Of a DNA stretch of 64,000 bases, positions 38,863 to 47,879 are shown one piece after another. The DNA comes from Candidatus Saccharimonadota bacterium (GTDB taxonomy: Bacteria > Patescibacteriota > Saccharimonadia > Saccharimonadales > Saccharimonadaceae). Position 1 is the first letter of the stretch; each line of letters starts with the position of its first letter. The notes under the pieces are model-generated. The model was not told the origin of the DNA and made no database searches. It was given only the letters and a program-made list of their open reading frames with translations. Made by a program: the position numbers and the translations under genes. The stretch is from the NCBI GenBank assembly GCA_017552385.1, contig JAFZQB010000011.1, forward strand, positions 1 through 64,000, in the 5' to 3' direction.

Positions 38863-39828
38863 ATGGAAAGAGGTTTAGAGATATATCGAGTGGAAGAGGG
38901 CGAGGTCATTTTTGATATAGACAAAGAAAAAGAAACAATTTGGGCGACTCAGGAAGAGATATCGAAGCTATTTAATGTAGACAGAACGGTAATAGGGCGT
39001 CATTTAAGGAATATCTTTAAAGACGGGGAACTAGAGGAAGTTCGAGTATGTGCAAAAAATGCACATACTGCCGCAGATGGGAAGACTTATCTGACTAAGT
39101 TTTATAATCTTGATGCGATTATATCAGTAGGCTATAGGGTCAACTCGAAAAAAGCGACTAAGTTTAGAGTCTGGGCGACTACTGTACTGAAAAAATATAT
39201 TGTCGATGGGGCTGCGGTGAATGAGCGCAGAGTGCGCGAACTTCCGAGCGCAAAATTGGAGCAGCTTGAGGGGGCGCTTTCAATGGTACGAAGACTAATG
39301 TCTAAGACTGAACTTGAGGAGGGAGAGGCAAAAGGCATTTTGGAAGTTATTTCTCGCTATGGGAAAACTGTGGAGATAATTCAAGATTATGATGCGGGCG
39401 AGATCCCGGTGTTCAAGAAAGCTAGCGGATTAAGAAGGAATGTGAGTCTTGCCGAGGTAGAGAACTTAGCGGATAATTTGCGAGAGAAGCTTCACGAAAG
39501 TAGCGAGTTCGGTGAACCAAAAGACGAAGTGAAAATCGAGAAGACGTTGAATAATCTGGCATTAGATGAAACGGGTAAGACCGTTGCAGAAAAAGCAGCA
39601 AGACTGTTGTATTATGTCGTGAAGGAAAGGCCATTTGTAGAAGGCAACCGACAAATAGGCGCGTTGGTATTTATATATTTCTTGACTATTAATGATTGCC
39701 ACCTATCGGATGACGGAGAAACAAAAATATCCGATCGTGCTTTGACTGCGATTGTGCTACTTATCTCTGAGAGCAAGCCAAACGAAAAAGAGTTAATTAT
39801 TGATTTGATTACGAAGTTGCTCGGCTAA
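38863..39828 (+). CDS. RhuM-like / Fic-domain fusion, catalytic His replaced
   Basis: 321 residues. N-terminal RhuM-type domain (ATQEEISKLFNVDRTVIGRHLRNIFKDGEL and the KFYNLDAIISVGYRVNSKKATKFRVWA block, ~residues 80-105), then a helical C-terminal Fic domain. The Fic motif should read H-P-F-x-x-G-N-R/K; here it is RPFVEGNRQIGALVF (~270-284), so the catalytic His is Arg while the nucleotide-binding GN-R is kept. AMP transfer is therefore unlikely, unless another residue substitutes. RhuM-Fic proteins are often part of accessory or defence regions. GGAGG precedes ATG 38863. Confidence 0.85.
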   Translation: MERGLEIYRVEEGEVIFDIDKEKETIWATQEEISKLFNVDRTVIGRHLRNIFKDGELEEVRVCAKNAHTAADGKTYLTKFYNLDAIISVGYRVNSKKATKFRVWATTVLKKYIVDGAAVNERRVRELPSAKLEQLEGALSMVRRLMSKTELEEGEAKGILEVISRYGKTVEIIQDYDAGEIPVFKKASGLRRNVSLAEVENLADNLREKLHESSEFGEPKDEVKIEKTLNNLALDETGKTVAEKAARLLYYVVKERPFVEGNRQIGALVFIYFLTINDCHLSDDGETKISDRALTAIVLLISESKPNEKELIIDLITKLLG

Positions 39829-39871
39829 CCATTAAGATTTTAGCGGGTTTGTGCTAATATATATATTATAT

Positions 39872-40924
39872 ATGGAAGAGGTGAAGAAATCTAAAAAACA
39901 AAAAGTGCAGAAATATAGCAAGCCTCATAAATCAGAGGATGTTAAGCTTGCAAAAAAGGATGAGCAGGAAGATTTAAAGGAGCCAAAAAAGAAGAATGCT
40001 AAGACCTGGATTATACTACTGGTGCTCGTGATTTTGATTGGCGGTGGAGGATTTGCTGCAAAAACAATTCTGACAAGGACGACAGTGGGGGAAGAATCGG
40101 CAAAACTTGCTGATGATGCACGAGGTTTTTCAAATTATTTTAAAATATATTTGACGAATCGCGTCCGCGCGGAAGAGTTACTAAAATATAGTTTTAAAGA
40201 GCTTGCGAACGAGCAGATCGTAGCAGAGCTATCTGATTTGAAGGAAGGTTTTTCTAAGGTACTAAATGGCCTGAGTGGTAATTACGGAACCAGTGAGTAT
40301 AAAGAACTTGCCGAAGTGCTAGAAGCGGATGCTCAAACCTATCTTACGGCGGTGAGAGAGTTGAGGTCGGTTATGACTTCGGGATTTGGCAGCGAGGATG
40401 AATGTAGGGCTGCGTTTGCTAAAAAAGTTGAGGAGACAACCGGAGAACTACGTAGTGCATTATATATCGCGACAAGGGCGTTTGATGGAGATGTCGCAGG
40501 GTTTAGTTCAAAGAGCGTGCTAATATTCCATGGTTCGGTGTTGGTGGAAGTCGGTGGTGGTGTGATGAATATTCTTCTTGGTGATTTTGATGGCCTATAT
40601 GTGAGTATTTCTAGCGTACAGATGAGCGAGAATATAAAACTTATCGATGCGCAGAAACTGTATGGTTATGCATCGACAAGGCTGTTCAGAATTGGAACGA
40701 GCTTGAACGGAATATTAGAGTCTGGTTGGCTGAAAGATATACGAGCGGACGTGAGCAGGACTGACGTGAAACTGACAACGACAAGAATAAGTATGGTTAT
40801 GAAGAACGTTCGGGGGTTAGATGAAGAATTGCAGGAGCAGGGGATAAAAGGCTTGATTGATACTAGCGAAGTGGTAGAGAGCGAGCAGCTGAACAAGGTG
40901 GTGAAGGGTTTGGCTGGTAAATAA
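39872..40924 (+). CDS. Membrane-anchored uncharacterised protein, 350 aa
   Basis: Not recognised. A very Lys-rich cytoplasmic N-terminus (~45 residues) is followed by one membrane helix (TWIILLVLVILIGGGGFAAKTIL, ~47-69) and a helical outer domain of ~280 residues with Leu/Ala heptads. The frame starts at 39851, but ATG 39872 (MEEVKKSKKQ) lies after the AT-rich TAATAT/TATTAT promoter boxes and is preferred; no Shine-Dalgarno. mutM begins 2 nt after its stop, so both are probably co-transcribed. Confidence 0.72.
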   Translation: MEEVKKSKKQKVQKYSKPHKSEDVKLAKKDEQEDLKEPKKKNAKTWIILLVLVILIGGGGFAAKTILTRTTVGEESAKLADDARGFSNYFKIYLTNRVRAEELLKYSFKELANEQIVAELSDLKEGFSKVLNGLSGNYGTSEYKELAEVLEADAQTYLTAVRELRSVMTSGFGSEDECRAAFAKKVEETTGELRSALYIATRAFDGDVAGFSSKSVLIFHGSVLVEVGGGVMNILLGDFDGLYVSISSVQMSENIKLIDAQKLYGYASTRLFRIGTSLNGILESGWLKDIRADVSRTDVKLTTTRISMVMKNVRGLDEELQEQGIKGLIDTSEVVESEQLNKVVKGLAGK

Positions 40925-40926
40925 TA

Positions 40927-41787
40927 ATGCCAGAATTACCAGAGGTTGAAACTATTCGTCGTGGGCTTGAAGAGTGTTTGACGCGAAAAAGAAGCGGAAG
41001 GGTTTTGAGTGTCGAAATTCTGGAGACGAAGAGCTTTATTGGAGAGCCAGAGGAAATAATAAGTGCTGACGTGATTGCTATGCGACGGCGTGGTAAGGCG
41101 TTAATTTTTGATTTGTCGAACGGGAAGAGCTTAATTTGCCACTTAAGGATGACTGGTCAGATGATATGGTCTAATGGTAAAGAAAGATTTGCTGGTGGAC
41201 ACCCGAACGATAATTTTATAGCGGAATTGCCAAATAAACAGACGCGTGTGGTTATAGATTTTGAAAATGGAAGATTATTCTTTAATGACCAGCGTAAATT
41301 TGGTTTTATGAAGGTCGTGCCAACAAATGGGGTTGAGAAAGACGCTTTTATACGCAAATTAGCTAAAGAGCCTTGGGAAATGTCTGGGGAAGAGCTATAT
41401 GCAAAGCTGCAAAAACATAAGGGCGCACCGATTAAGAGCGTGATCCTTGATCAGACGATTATAGCTGGGTTAGGAAATATTTACGCTGACGAGGCATTAC
41501 ACTATGCGATGGTTAACCCTAAGAGGAAGGCGGGATTGGTTTCAAAAGAGGATGCAGAGAAAATAATCGCTGGCGCGCGGACGGTAATGGAGAAAAGTTT
41601 GGATGCCGGCGGTTCGACAATCCGGAATTATGTGAAGAGTGACGGAACGAGAGGGGATTATCTGGAACTTTTCGCGGAGGTTTTCAATCGGCAAGGGAAG
41701 GAATGTCGTCGGTGCGGAGAGAAGATAGTAAAAACGAAAGTTGGTGGAAGGGGAACGCATTATTGCCCGAGGTGTCAAAAAACGTAA
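40927..41787 (+). CDS. mutM: Formamidopyrimidine-DNA glycosylase
   Basis: Base-excision repair enzyme for 8-oxoguanine. Starts MPELPEVETIRRGLEE with the catalytic Pro2 and Glu3; Lys in RRRGKALIF (~60), the H2TH motif near LDQTIIAGLGNIYADEALHYA (~175), and a C-terminal CxxC...CxxC zinc finger (ECRRCGEKIV, THYCPRCQ). 286 residues, complete. Unlike DnaG and PilB here, its zinc cysteines are kept. Confidence 0.96.
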   Translation: MPELPEVETIRRGLEECLTRKRSGRVLSVEILETKSFIGEPEEIISADVIAMRRRGKALIFDLSNGKSLICHLRMTGQMIWSNGKERFAGGHPNDNFIAELPNKQTRVVIDFENGRLFFNDQRKFGFMKVVPTNGVEKDAFIRKLAKEPWEMSGEELYAKLQKHKGAPIKSVILDQTIIAGLGNIYADEALHYAMVNPKRKAGLVSKEDAEKIIAGARTVMEKSLDAGGSTIRNYVKSDGTRGDYLELFAEVFNRQGKECRRCGEKIVKTKVGGRGTHYCPRCQKT

Positions 41788-41816
41788 AGTTTGGTACAAT
41801 GAAGAAAAGGAGGAGC

Positions 41817-41930
41817 ATGGACGAGAGAACAGAAGCTGAGATGGAAGAAGATAAGGATATTGAGCTTTTGGAGAGTGAACGCGAGGATAATTACGATACG
41901 GACGAAGAAAAGGGCGATTGTGGGGATTAA
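41817..41930 (+). CDS. Tiny acidic ORF (37 aa) overlapping the holA start
   Basis: ATG 41817 is preceded by AAAAGGAGGAG and a TGG-TACAAT box 16-20 nt further up. It encodes MDERTEAEMEEDKDIELL..., 15 of 37 residues being Asp or Glu, and stops at 41930, 11 nt inside holA. It may be a real microprotein, or simply a leader whose translation feeds ribosomes to the weak GTG start of holA. Confidence 0.45.
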   Translation: MDERTEAEMEEDKDIELLESEREDNYDTDEEKGDCGD

Positions 41931-42549
41931 GATTTTTACTGGAGATGATCGAGTAAAAATCGGCGAACAAGTAGTTAGAGAATTAGGTGAGGGGTACGAG
42001 GTATTTGAGGGCGAAAGTCTAACTAGAGAGAGTTTGCCGAGTTTGTTTTTGGGCGGCTCATTATTTTCGGTGGGCGAGAGGAAGATCTTAATAAAAGATT
42101 TTGGTGAGAATAGTGAAGTTTGGAATGATTTTGCCGAGAAGATAAATGATTATTTGAAGACTGATTCCGAGATTGTTATTTGGGAGACGAAAATCGATAA
42201 GAGATTATCATCAACAAAGAATATTGTAAAATCCGGCGTGGAGATTATTGAGTTTAAATTAGCACCATCAATCGATATGAAGGCAGTATTCAATATATAT
42301 GATATGGCGTTAAAGGATGGCATGCAGGCGATACGAGAGCTTGAGAAAATTGAGAGCGCCCAAGATCCATATATGTTCTTTGGGTTAATGGTGTCACAGG
42401 CGTTGAAGAAGCTGGAATGGCGGCCGCGAGGAATAAAAGAAAAACGAATATTAAAAGAATTAGCAGTAGTTGATATGCAAATGAAATCCACGGCTGTTGA
42501 GCCGTGGACATTGGTGAAATCTTTTCTTTTGAGATTAGCGACTATTTAG
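41920..42549 (+). CDS. holA: DNA polymerase III delta subunit, short form
   Basis: Clamp-loader subunit that opens the beta clamp. The first residues IKIFTGDDRVKIGEQVV match the usual start, with ESLPSLFLGGSLFSVGERKILIKDF (~40-65) typical of delta. The rest is shorter than normal, 209 residues against ~330, the C-terminal collar domain being reduced (FGLMVSQALKKL, LLRLATI). Start GTG 41920 overlaps the tiny acidic frame. The order holA then rpsT (converging, overlapping by 8 nt) is a widespread bacterial arrangement and supports the call. Confidence 0.85.
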   Translation: MGIKIFTGDDRVKIGEQVVRELGEGYEVFEGESLTRESLPSLFLGGSLFSVGERKILIKDFGENSEVWNDFAEKINDYLKTDSEIVIWETKIDKRLSSTKNIVKSGVEIIEFKLAPSIDMKAVFNIYDMALKDGMQAIRELEKIESAQDPYMFFGLMVSQALKKLEWRPRGIKEKRILKELAVVDMQMKSTAVEPWTLVKSFLLRLATI

Positions 42550-42850
42550 TAGCTTTAGCGACTTTTTTGGCGGTCTTGTTGACTGCCTTTTTGGCTTTTT
42601 TCTCAACTTTGTTTAATTCTTTAGAAAGCTTAGCGAGGCGAGATTTGCGGCGAGAAGCTGTGTTCTTCTTGAGCAAACCTTTTTTGACGGCTTTGTCGTA
42701 CTCGCTCTGAATTTTCTTCATATTCTCAGCAGTTGGGTTGTTCTTGAAGTTCTTCAATGCTGCTTTGATGTTCTTCTTGATTTCTTGGTTTTTGGCGGTA
42801 CGCTTAGTTGCCTGACGGGCAGCTTTCTTAGCGGATTTAATAATTGGCAT
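42542..42850 (-). CDS. rpsT: 30S ribosomal protein S20
   Basis: Highly basic helical protein, 102 residues, beginning MPIIKSAKKAARQATKRTAKN, typical of S20, with an additional Lys/Ala-rich C-terminal tail of ~15 residues. It binds 16S rRNA. ATG 42850 has a weak AGGAATT site and a TATAAT (42887-42892, minus strand) that gives a leader of ~35 nt. It converges on holA and overlaps its last 8 nt. Confidence 0.95.
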   Translation of the reverse strand: MPIIKSAKKAARQATKRTAKNQEIKKNIKAALKNFKNNPTAENMKKIQSEYDKAVKKGLLKKNTASRRKSRLAKLSKELNKVEKKAKKAVNKTAKKVAKATK

Positions 42851-43030
42851 TAGGAATTCCTGTTAAATTTATATAACTTTTGTGATATTATACCCTATTA
42901 CTAAAAAAACTGCAAGGTGGAACCAAGATAATTGCAAAGGTGCGGTTTCGAATCGAATTTATCAGGAAAATAGATTTATAGATTGCTTAATATGGTTATG
43001 TTATAATAGTGATAAAGGAGATTTTTGAGC

Positions 43031-44212
43031 ATGAAAATAAGTAGTGTCTACGTAGGTGGGTGGTTCCAACGAACAATGTTGCAGCTTTCTGAGGTGTATG
43101 ATTTTTTGCGTGGAACCGGTGGTGTGATTAACCTTAATGAGAAGAAGTTACAAGAGCATCGAGATGCGCTCGAAATCGAAGAGCTGGACTATGGCGTGAG
43201 CGGCGAGGAGTATTTAGAGTTTACTTCAAAACAGGGAATTAGAGTGAAGATTTTTGAAGATGGCCTTATCACTTTGAGAAATAGTAACGTGACGACTGAT
43301 ACGCTGAGTTTAGACATTAAGAAAGTTCAAGATTATTACGAGACGAAACTATCCCCGGCGATTAACTATTTGTTTAGCTTGGGCGCGCCAGTGCCAAAAG
43401 AATTGGCAAATATCGAGAATGTATATCCGTATTTTATTGTGCTCGATAAAGCGGCTAAAAAAGAGATGGAAGCACTTTTGGAACAAACCGATAAGCAGAA
43501 ATATTTCGAGTTTGATAACGATAAGTATGATGTTCTGCGTGGAGATAAGTACTATTTCATCAATAATAAATCTAAAAAGTTGGATGAAATAGAACGATAC
43601 ATCGAAGAGCAGGTGTTTATACGGGAGTTCAAAGGGCAGATGCATAGATATCTAAACATTCACCGCATTTTGTGGGAAAGAATTGATGATGTAAAAGCCC
43701 ATAAGATGGTGAAAGGATCGGAAATTGTGAAGTTTGCGACGAAGCTAGAAGCCTATGCTAAAACGATTACATTGATTGATGGGCGCATCAAGCAGATGTC
43801 TACTTATCTTCCTACGCGCGAGAAGATTGCTAAGAGCGACAAAGAGCTTGCAGAATTCTTGGTGATTTCTGGTTATAGGTACGAGACGCTTGCGGATACG
43901 CTGAAGTATGTTACATATCTTTGGGAAATGACAAAGAACTATGTTGGTTCGGCCCAAAAGCAGTTTGACGAACTAAAGTCGGACGTAACGAGCAAGTCGG
44001 TGAATACTTTGACTATCGTTACTTCCATGAGCGCGGGCGCTGCGATCTTGGGCTTATTCCAACAATCGGCGCCAAAGTTTACGTGGTTTGGCGCAGTATA
44101 CTTCTTTGTATTAGCACTTATTGGGTGGGGTTCCAATAAGTTGCTCAGAGCTATATCCAAGAGACAAAAGTATGATGTGACGGATGTGGAGTACGAAAAG
44201 AATATTAGATGA
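43031..44212 (+). CDS. Uncharacterised protein with C-terminal membrane hairpin, 393 aa
   Basis: Not recognised. A large cytoplasmic part (~320 residues) of mixed alpha/beta and coiled-coil character ends in two membrane helices (VNTLTIVTSMSAGAAILGLF, ~325-345, and WFGAVYFFVLALIGWGSNKLL, ~352-372), with a short basic tail. The domain order recalls CorA-type proteins, but the GMN pore motif is absent. ATG 43031 follows GGAG by 11 nt; TTG 43025 is an alternative. An extended -10 (TGT-TATAAT, 43001-43006) lies before it. The stop overlaps the ATG of the ABC exporter-like gene, indicating coupling. Confidence 0.72.
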   Translation: MKISSVYVGGWFQRTMLQLSEVYDFLRGTGGVINLNEKKLQEHRDALEIEELDYGVSGEEYLEFTSKQGIRVKIFEDGLITLRNSNVTTDTLSLDIKKVQDYYETKLSPAINYLFSLGAPVPKELANIENVYPYFIVLDKAAKKEMEALLEQTDKQKYFEFDNDKYDVLRGDKYYFINNKSKKLDEIERYIEEQVFIREFKGQMHRYLNIHRILWERIDDVKAHKMVKGSEIVKFATKLEAYAKTITLIDGRIKQMSTYLPTREKIAKSDKELAEFLVISGYRYETLADTLKYVTYLWEMTKNYVGSAQKQFDELKSDVTSKSVNTLTIVTSMSAGAAILGLFQQSAPKFTWFGAVYFFVLALIGWGSNKLLRAISKRQKYDVTDVEYEKNIR

Positions 44213-45216
44213 AGCAATATGTAGAGATTATTCGGAACTTGAGAAGGGTGGCAGGGCGCCGACGGCATTTGGATTACCTAATGCTTTTCTCTTCAGCTGC
44301 GTATAACCTTGCAGGACTATTGCCGCCGTTGGCGACATCTGGGATTATCCGGATGATCACAGAGGATAATTATTCTGGGATTTGGGTGTATGTTGGCATG
44401 TACGTGGGGTTTTATGCTTTGTATTTTGGGTTTTTGAGGATAAACCATTATGCGTATATGAGAATGGCTGAGTTCTACCACGTAAGTTTACAAGAACGAA
44501 TGTTCAAAAATGTTGAACAGCATCCGGAGCTATTAGAAAAGATGCCAGAAGGGCGAGTAATAGATACTTTTGCGGATGACATACGTTGGGTAGTTGATGG
44601 TGTGAATGTAGCGTATGAAGCACTATTGCTATTGATAAGATTATTGATTATCTTTGTGATTTTCTTGACTCAGGACTTGCTGATCGGCTTGATTGCGGTT
44701 TTTGTAGATTTGATATATTTGTGGTTGCTTAATGGTAACGCAAAGGAAGAAGCAAAGCGATATGGTAATGCAAGGAAGGTCGAAGATCGCGTGATTAGCG
44801 CTTTTACAGAAATGATTAACGTCAAAGCGGAAGTATCGCGAGAGAAGCGTGAGGAATTGGGGATAATAGGTGTTGCGAGCGAAGAACGAATAGAGGCCGC
44901 AGAAAGCACGGAAATAAATGAGCAATGGGCTAAGATGGAGAAGAGCTTTCCTGGCTGGGTGAGAGAATATCGTAAACGAAGACGTGCGATTGCGCGCAGA
45001 AATACGATATGGGCTTCATTGCCTTACTTTGGGAAGATAATGCTTTATATTATGCTCGCAAAGATGGTGATAGATGGATCTATAGGAATTGATGTGCTGG
45101 TGCTGCTTATAGGCTACTTTGAGATGACTATTACTTGTATGGATAAGATGACAGATCACTTGCTATCGCTTTCGAACTATGGCGTGAGGGTGGATAGAAT
45201 AAAGAAGCTTTTGTAA
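44209..45216 (+). CDS. ABC exporter transmembrane domain without ATPase domain
   Basis: 335 residues with the six-helix type I exporter layout: TM pairs near residues 25-45, 55-75, 130-170 and 270-310, and the coupling-helix region FADDIRWVVDGVNVAYEALLLL. The end SNYGVRVDRIKKLL is exactly where such proteins pass into the linker before the nucleotide-binding domain; here it stops. No decayed Walker A or signature sequence follows in the next 70 nt. ATG overlaps the upstream gene by 4 nt (ATGA). It may need an ATPase from elsewhere or serve without one, together with its coupled membrane partner. Confidence 0.82.
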   Translation: MKQYVEIIRNLRRVAGRRRHLDYLMLFSSAAYNLAGLLPPLATSGIIRMITEDNYSGIWVYVGMYVGFYALYFGFLRINHYAYMRMAEFYHVSLQERMFKNVEQHPELLEKMPEGRVIDTFADDIRWVVDGVNVAYEALLLLIRLLIIFVIFLTQDLLIGLIAVFVDLIYLWLLNGNAKEEAKRYGNARKVEDRVISAFTEMINVKAEVSREKREELGIIGVASEERIEAAESTEINEQWAKMEKSFPGWVREYRKRRRAIARRNTIWASLPYFGKIMLYIMLAKMVIDGSIGIDVLVLLIGYFEMTITCMDKMTDHLLSLSNYGVRVDRIKKLL

Positions 45217-45303
45217 AAAGTGGCCTTGCATTTTTGTTTTTCTATTTTTCTATTTTAAAACCATAAGTTTTATGATACACTGGATTTGAGAATTGTTTTT
45301 ATT

Positions 45304-47817
45304 ATGGAAAATAACGGCGAAGATCGAAAAAATACTAAATCGGGTGGCGGAAATGCCGGCACTAATACAAAAACAAACGCAGATCCAAAGCTTGACGAAG
45401 TATTAGACAAAATTCAAGATGCTGAGAGCGTGTTAGTTGCGCTATCTAATGATCCGACTGTTGATGAAATCGCGGCTGCGATGGGCCTTTCGATGGCACT
45501 TGATAACATTGGCAAGCATGTCACAGCTATTTATTCTGGTAAAACGCCGAATGTATTGGAATTTTTGAAACCGAGGGAAAGATTCGAAACTGGTACAGAA
45601 AGTTTGCAAGATTTTGTGATTGCTCTAAATAAAGACAAGGCGGATCATCTAAGATATAAGATTGATGGCGATTTCGTAAAGGTCTATGTCACGCCATATA
45701 AGACGACGATTTCTGGCGATGATTTGGAGTTCTCACGTGGCGATTACAATGTGGATCTTGTAATTGCTTTGAATGTGCCGGCGGCAACAGAACTTGATGC
45801 TGCATTGAAAGAGCACGGTCGAATTATGCACGACGCTTCATCGATTAATATTACGAACGGGGCAGAAGGAAAGTTTGGTGATGTAGAGTGGGTTGATGCG
45901 AGCGCGAGTTCGATTTCTGAAATGGTATCTAAACTTGCTTTTGCGATTAACCCTGATATGGATGCTAGTACTGCAACTGCTTTGCTAACGGGACTTGTGG
46001 CGGCGACAGATAGGTTTAAGAACCCTGAGACGACTCCAGATGCGATGGCGCTTGCGGCTAAGTTGATGGGCGCTGGCGCTGATCAACAGCTAGTAGTACA
46101 GAATGTTCAAGGTGAAGTGGTATTTAATGGGGAAGACGAAGGTGAAAAGAACGTTGTTGTTCCTGGAGCGGATGGCGAGGGCAGTGCAAATCCTGAAGAT
46201 GCAACAAAGTTAGAAATAAACCATGGGGAAGGTTCGGAGGAACAGAATGACGAAGTAACTCTTCCTGGTATAGCCGGTGCGGATACACCTGAAATACGTA
46301 CTAGCAGCGGCGCACTGATAGAGCCGAATGTTGCAGAAGTTTCGGAAGAAAGCTCGGATGATGCAACGGTGCAAACGACTGGTGTTGATAGTACTGATGC
46401 TCTAGCGAGTAAGGCTATGATTAGTACTGATGAGGCTAGCTCGGAGGTTAGCACACAAGAAACCACCGAGGCTGAAACTGCGACTGGAGGACTAGCCGAC
46501 ACGATTTCTGTTCCGCAGGAGGAGAGCAACCAGGAAGTTGAAGCCGCTTTACCTGCTGTGAATGAAGCAGAAGAGCAGAGCTCTACGGATGACAATACTC
46601 CGGCTGGATCTCCTACTTCGGATAATCCGTTGGTGTCGGTGGACGAGAATTCTTCTGAGGCTAATGAGGCGGTACGTGCGGCAATGGCCGAAGCGATGGG
46701 CCCTATGGAGGCTACTAATACGCCGACTAACGATGGAACTGTCGCCGGAGTTGATGTAGCTGTTGTACCAGAGAATGCTGATGGTTATGCTGGTGGGGAA
46801 ATAGCAGACCAGATTTTAAATGGAATTGAAAAAGAAAATTCCAATGTAGGCTCTACTGACTATGGCAAGATGATAGATGATGCGCTGAACGAGCCTCTTC
46901 CTGGTGAAGGAGGAATACAAGTTGGAGAGAATGGCCCAAATGGTGCAATGGTTGGTACTCAGGATGTTGATCAGGCAGATGTTCCGGATGGCAATTTGAT
47001 GGCGATGATGGAAGAAGACAATACTAATGTTGCTAGCGACATTGGTGCGAAGATGATGGCGAATGCTGGGGCTGGTCTTGAGGGACAGCAAACGATGGCG
47101 GATATTCCAATAAATAACCCAGTTGCTAATGCTGGAGTTGATTTAAATGCGAGCGTAGATATGGGCGCAAATATGATTCCTCCGCAACCCTCTGGAATGA
47201 GCGAAGAAGAAGCTTTGGATTTAATTAAGCAAGGTCAAGCCGAATCCGAGGCGAATCTGCCAGGCATTACAAATGGTGGGGAGATGCCGAAGATTATTAC
47301 CGGTGGAGGTATGGGGCTTGATGAGTCTCCAGTGGGAATGGATGCTGGGGTTATGGGCGGAGAGCCTAATCCAGCAATGGCACAGGCGCCAGGTATAGAA
47401 ACAACTGAAGCCGCTGGGGTGCCAGATATGAATTTTCAGGGGGAAGGTGGAGGCAGTGCTAATAATACTATCGAAGCGACCCCCAGTGCGATGCCTTTGC
47501 CTGGGCAGGAAATTGCTCCGCCACCAGTAGCGCCAATGCCTGATTTTGGCGCGATGCCACCAGCGAGTCCAGAGGTAGCTCCGGCTGGAGATAATACTGC
47601 TATGGATTCTGTTGCAAATGTGCAAACGTCGAGTGCGACTGTGCAACCTGACGCAACTATACCGGAGAGTACGAATGGCTTGGCACAAATGCCACAAGTA
47701 GCTGGTGATGGAACGATGTCTACACCTGCTAACCCAAGTAGCTTTCAGGTACCGGGTGCTGTAGGAAGTGGTTTATCGGATCCGGGTGCCTTTAAGATTC
47801 CTGGGATTCACACTTAG
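45304..47817 (+). CDS. DHH-fold (NrnA-like) protein lacking DHH motif, with long disordered tail
   Basis: 837 residues. Residues ~30-270 resemble the NrnA/RecJ-like DHH phosphoesterase: VALSNDPTVDEIAAAMGLSMALDNIGKHVTAIYSG near 47 and LLTGLVAATDRFKNPETTPDAMALAAKLMGAGAD near 225. The catalytic words are missing: the first HxxPDGD-like motif reads SNDPTVD, and the DHH position reads HDASS. Residues ~290-837 are low-complexity (Ala, Glu, Asp, Asn, Gly, Pro, Met, Ser) and surely disordered. In other bacteria nrnA sits beside truB; here truB follows, which supports the ancestry. ATG 45304 is chosen over TTG 45286; no Shine-Dalgarno, TACACT ~20-25 nt upstream. Confidence 0.8.
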   Translation: MENNGEDRKNTKSGGGNAGTNTKTNADPKLDEVLDKIQDAESVLVALSNDPTVDEIAAAMGLSMALDNIGKHVTAIYSGKTPNVLEFLKPRERFETGTESLQDFVIALNKDKADHLRYKIDGDFVKVYVTPYKTTISGDDLEFSRGDYNVDLVIALNVPAATELDAALKEHGRIMHDASSINITNGAEGKFGDVEWVDASASSISEMVSKLAFAINPDMDASTATALLTGLVAATDRFKNPETTPDAMALAAKLMGAGADQQLVVQNVQGEVVFNGEDEGEKNVVVPGADGEGSANPEDATKLEINHGEGSEEQNDEVTLPGIAGADTPEIRTSSGALIEPNVAEVSEESSDDATVQTTGVDSTDALASKAMISTDEASSEVSTQETTEAETATGGLADTISVPQEESNQEVEAALPAVNEAEEQSSTDDNTPAGSPTSDNPLVSVDENSSEANEAVRAAMAEAMGPMEATNTPTNDGTVAGVDVAVVPENADGYAGGEIADQILNGIEKENSNVGSTDYGKMIDDALNEPLPGEGGIQVGENGPNGAMVGTQDVDQADVPDGNLMAMMEEDNTNVASDIGAKMMANAGAGLEGQQTMADIPINNPVANAGVDLNASVDMGANMIPPQPSGMSEEEALDLIKQGQAESEANLPGITNGGEMPKIITGGGMGLDESPVGMDAGVMGGEPNPAMAQAPGIETTEAAGVPDMNFQGEGGGSANNTIEATPSAMPLPGQEIAPPPVAPMPDFGAMPPASPEVAPAGDNTAMDSVANVQTSSATVQPDATIPESTNGLAQMPQVAGDGTMSTPANPSSFQVPGAVGSGLSDPGAFKIPGIHT

Positions 47818-47822
47818 ATTTA

Positions 47823-47858
47823 GGAATAGACAAAAGGCTCTGTAAGGAGCTATTTTGT
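47823..47858 (+). terminator. Possible terminator after the DHH-fold gene
   Basis: CAAAA-G-GCTC, 6 nt, GAGC-TA-TTTTG: imperfect hairpin ending in T's, immediately before the truB promoter. Confidence 0.45.
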
Positions 47859-47879
47859 TTTGGATGATATAATAGTCGT

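Noticed and set aside
45217-45303. Decayed nucleotide-binding domain after the ABC exporter half
   Set aside because: No Walker A, signature or H-loop remnant in any frame; the gap contains only a promoter-like TACACT.
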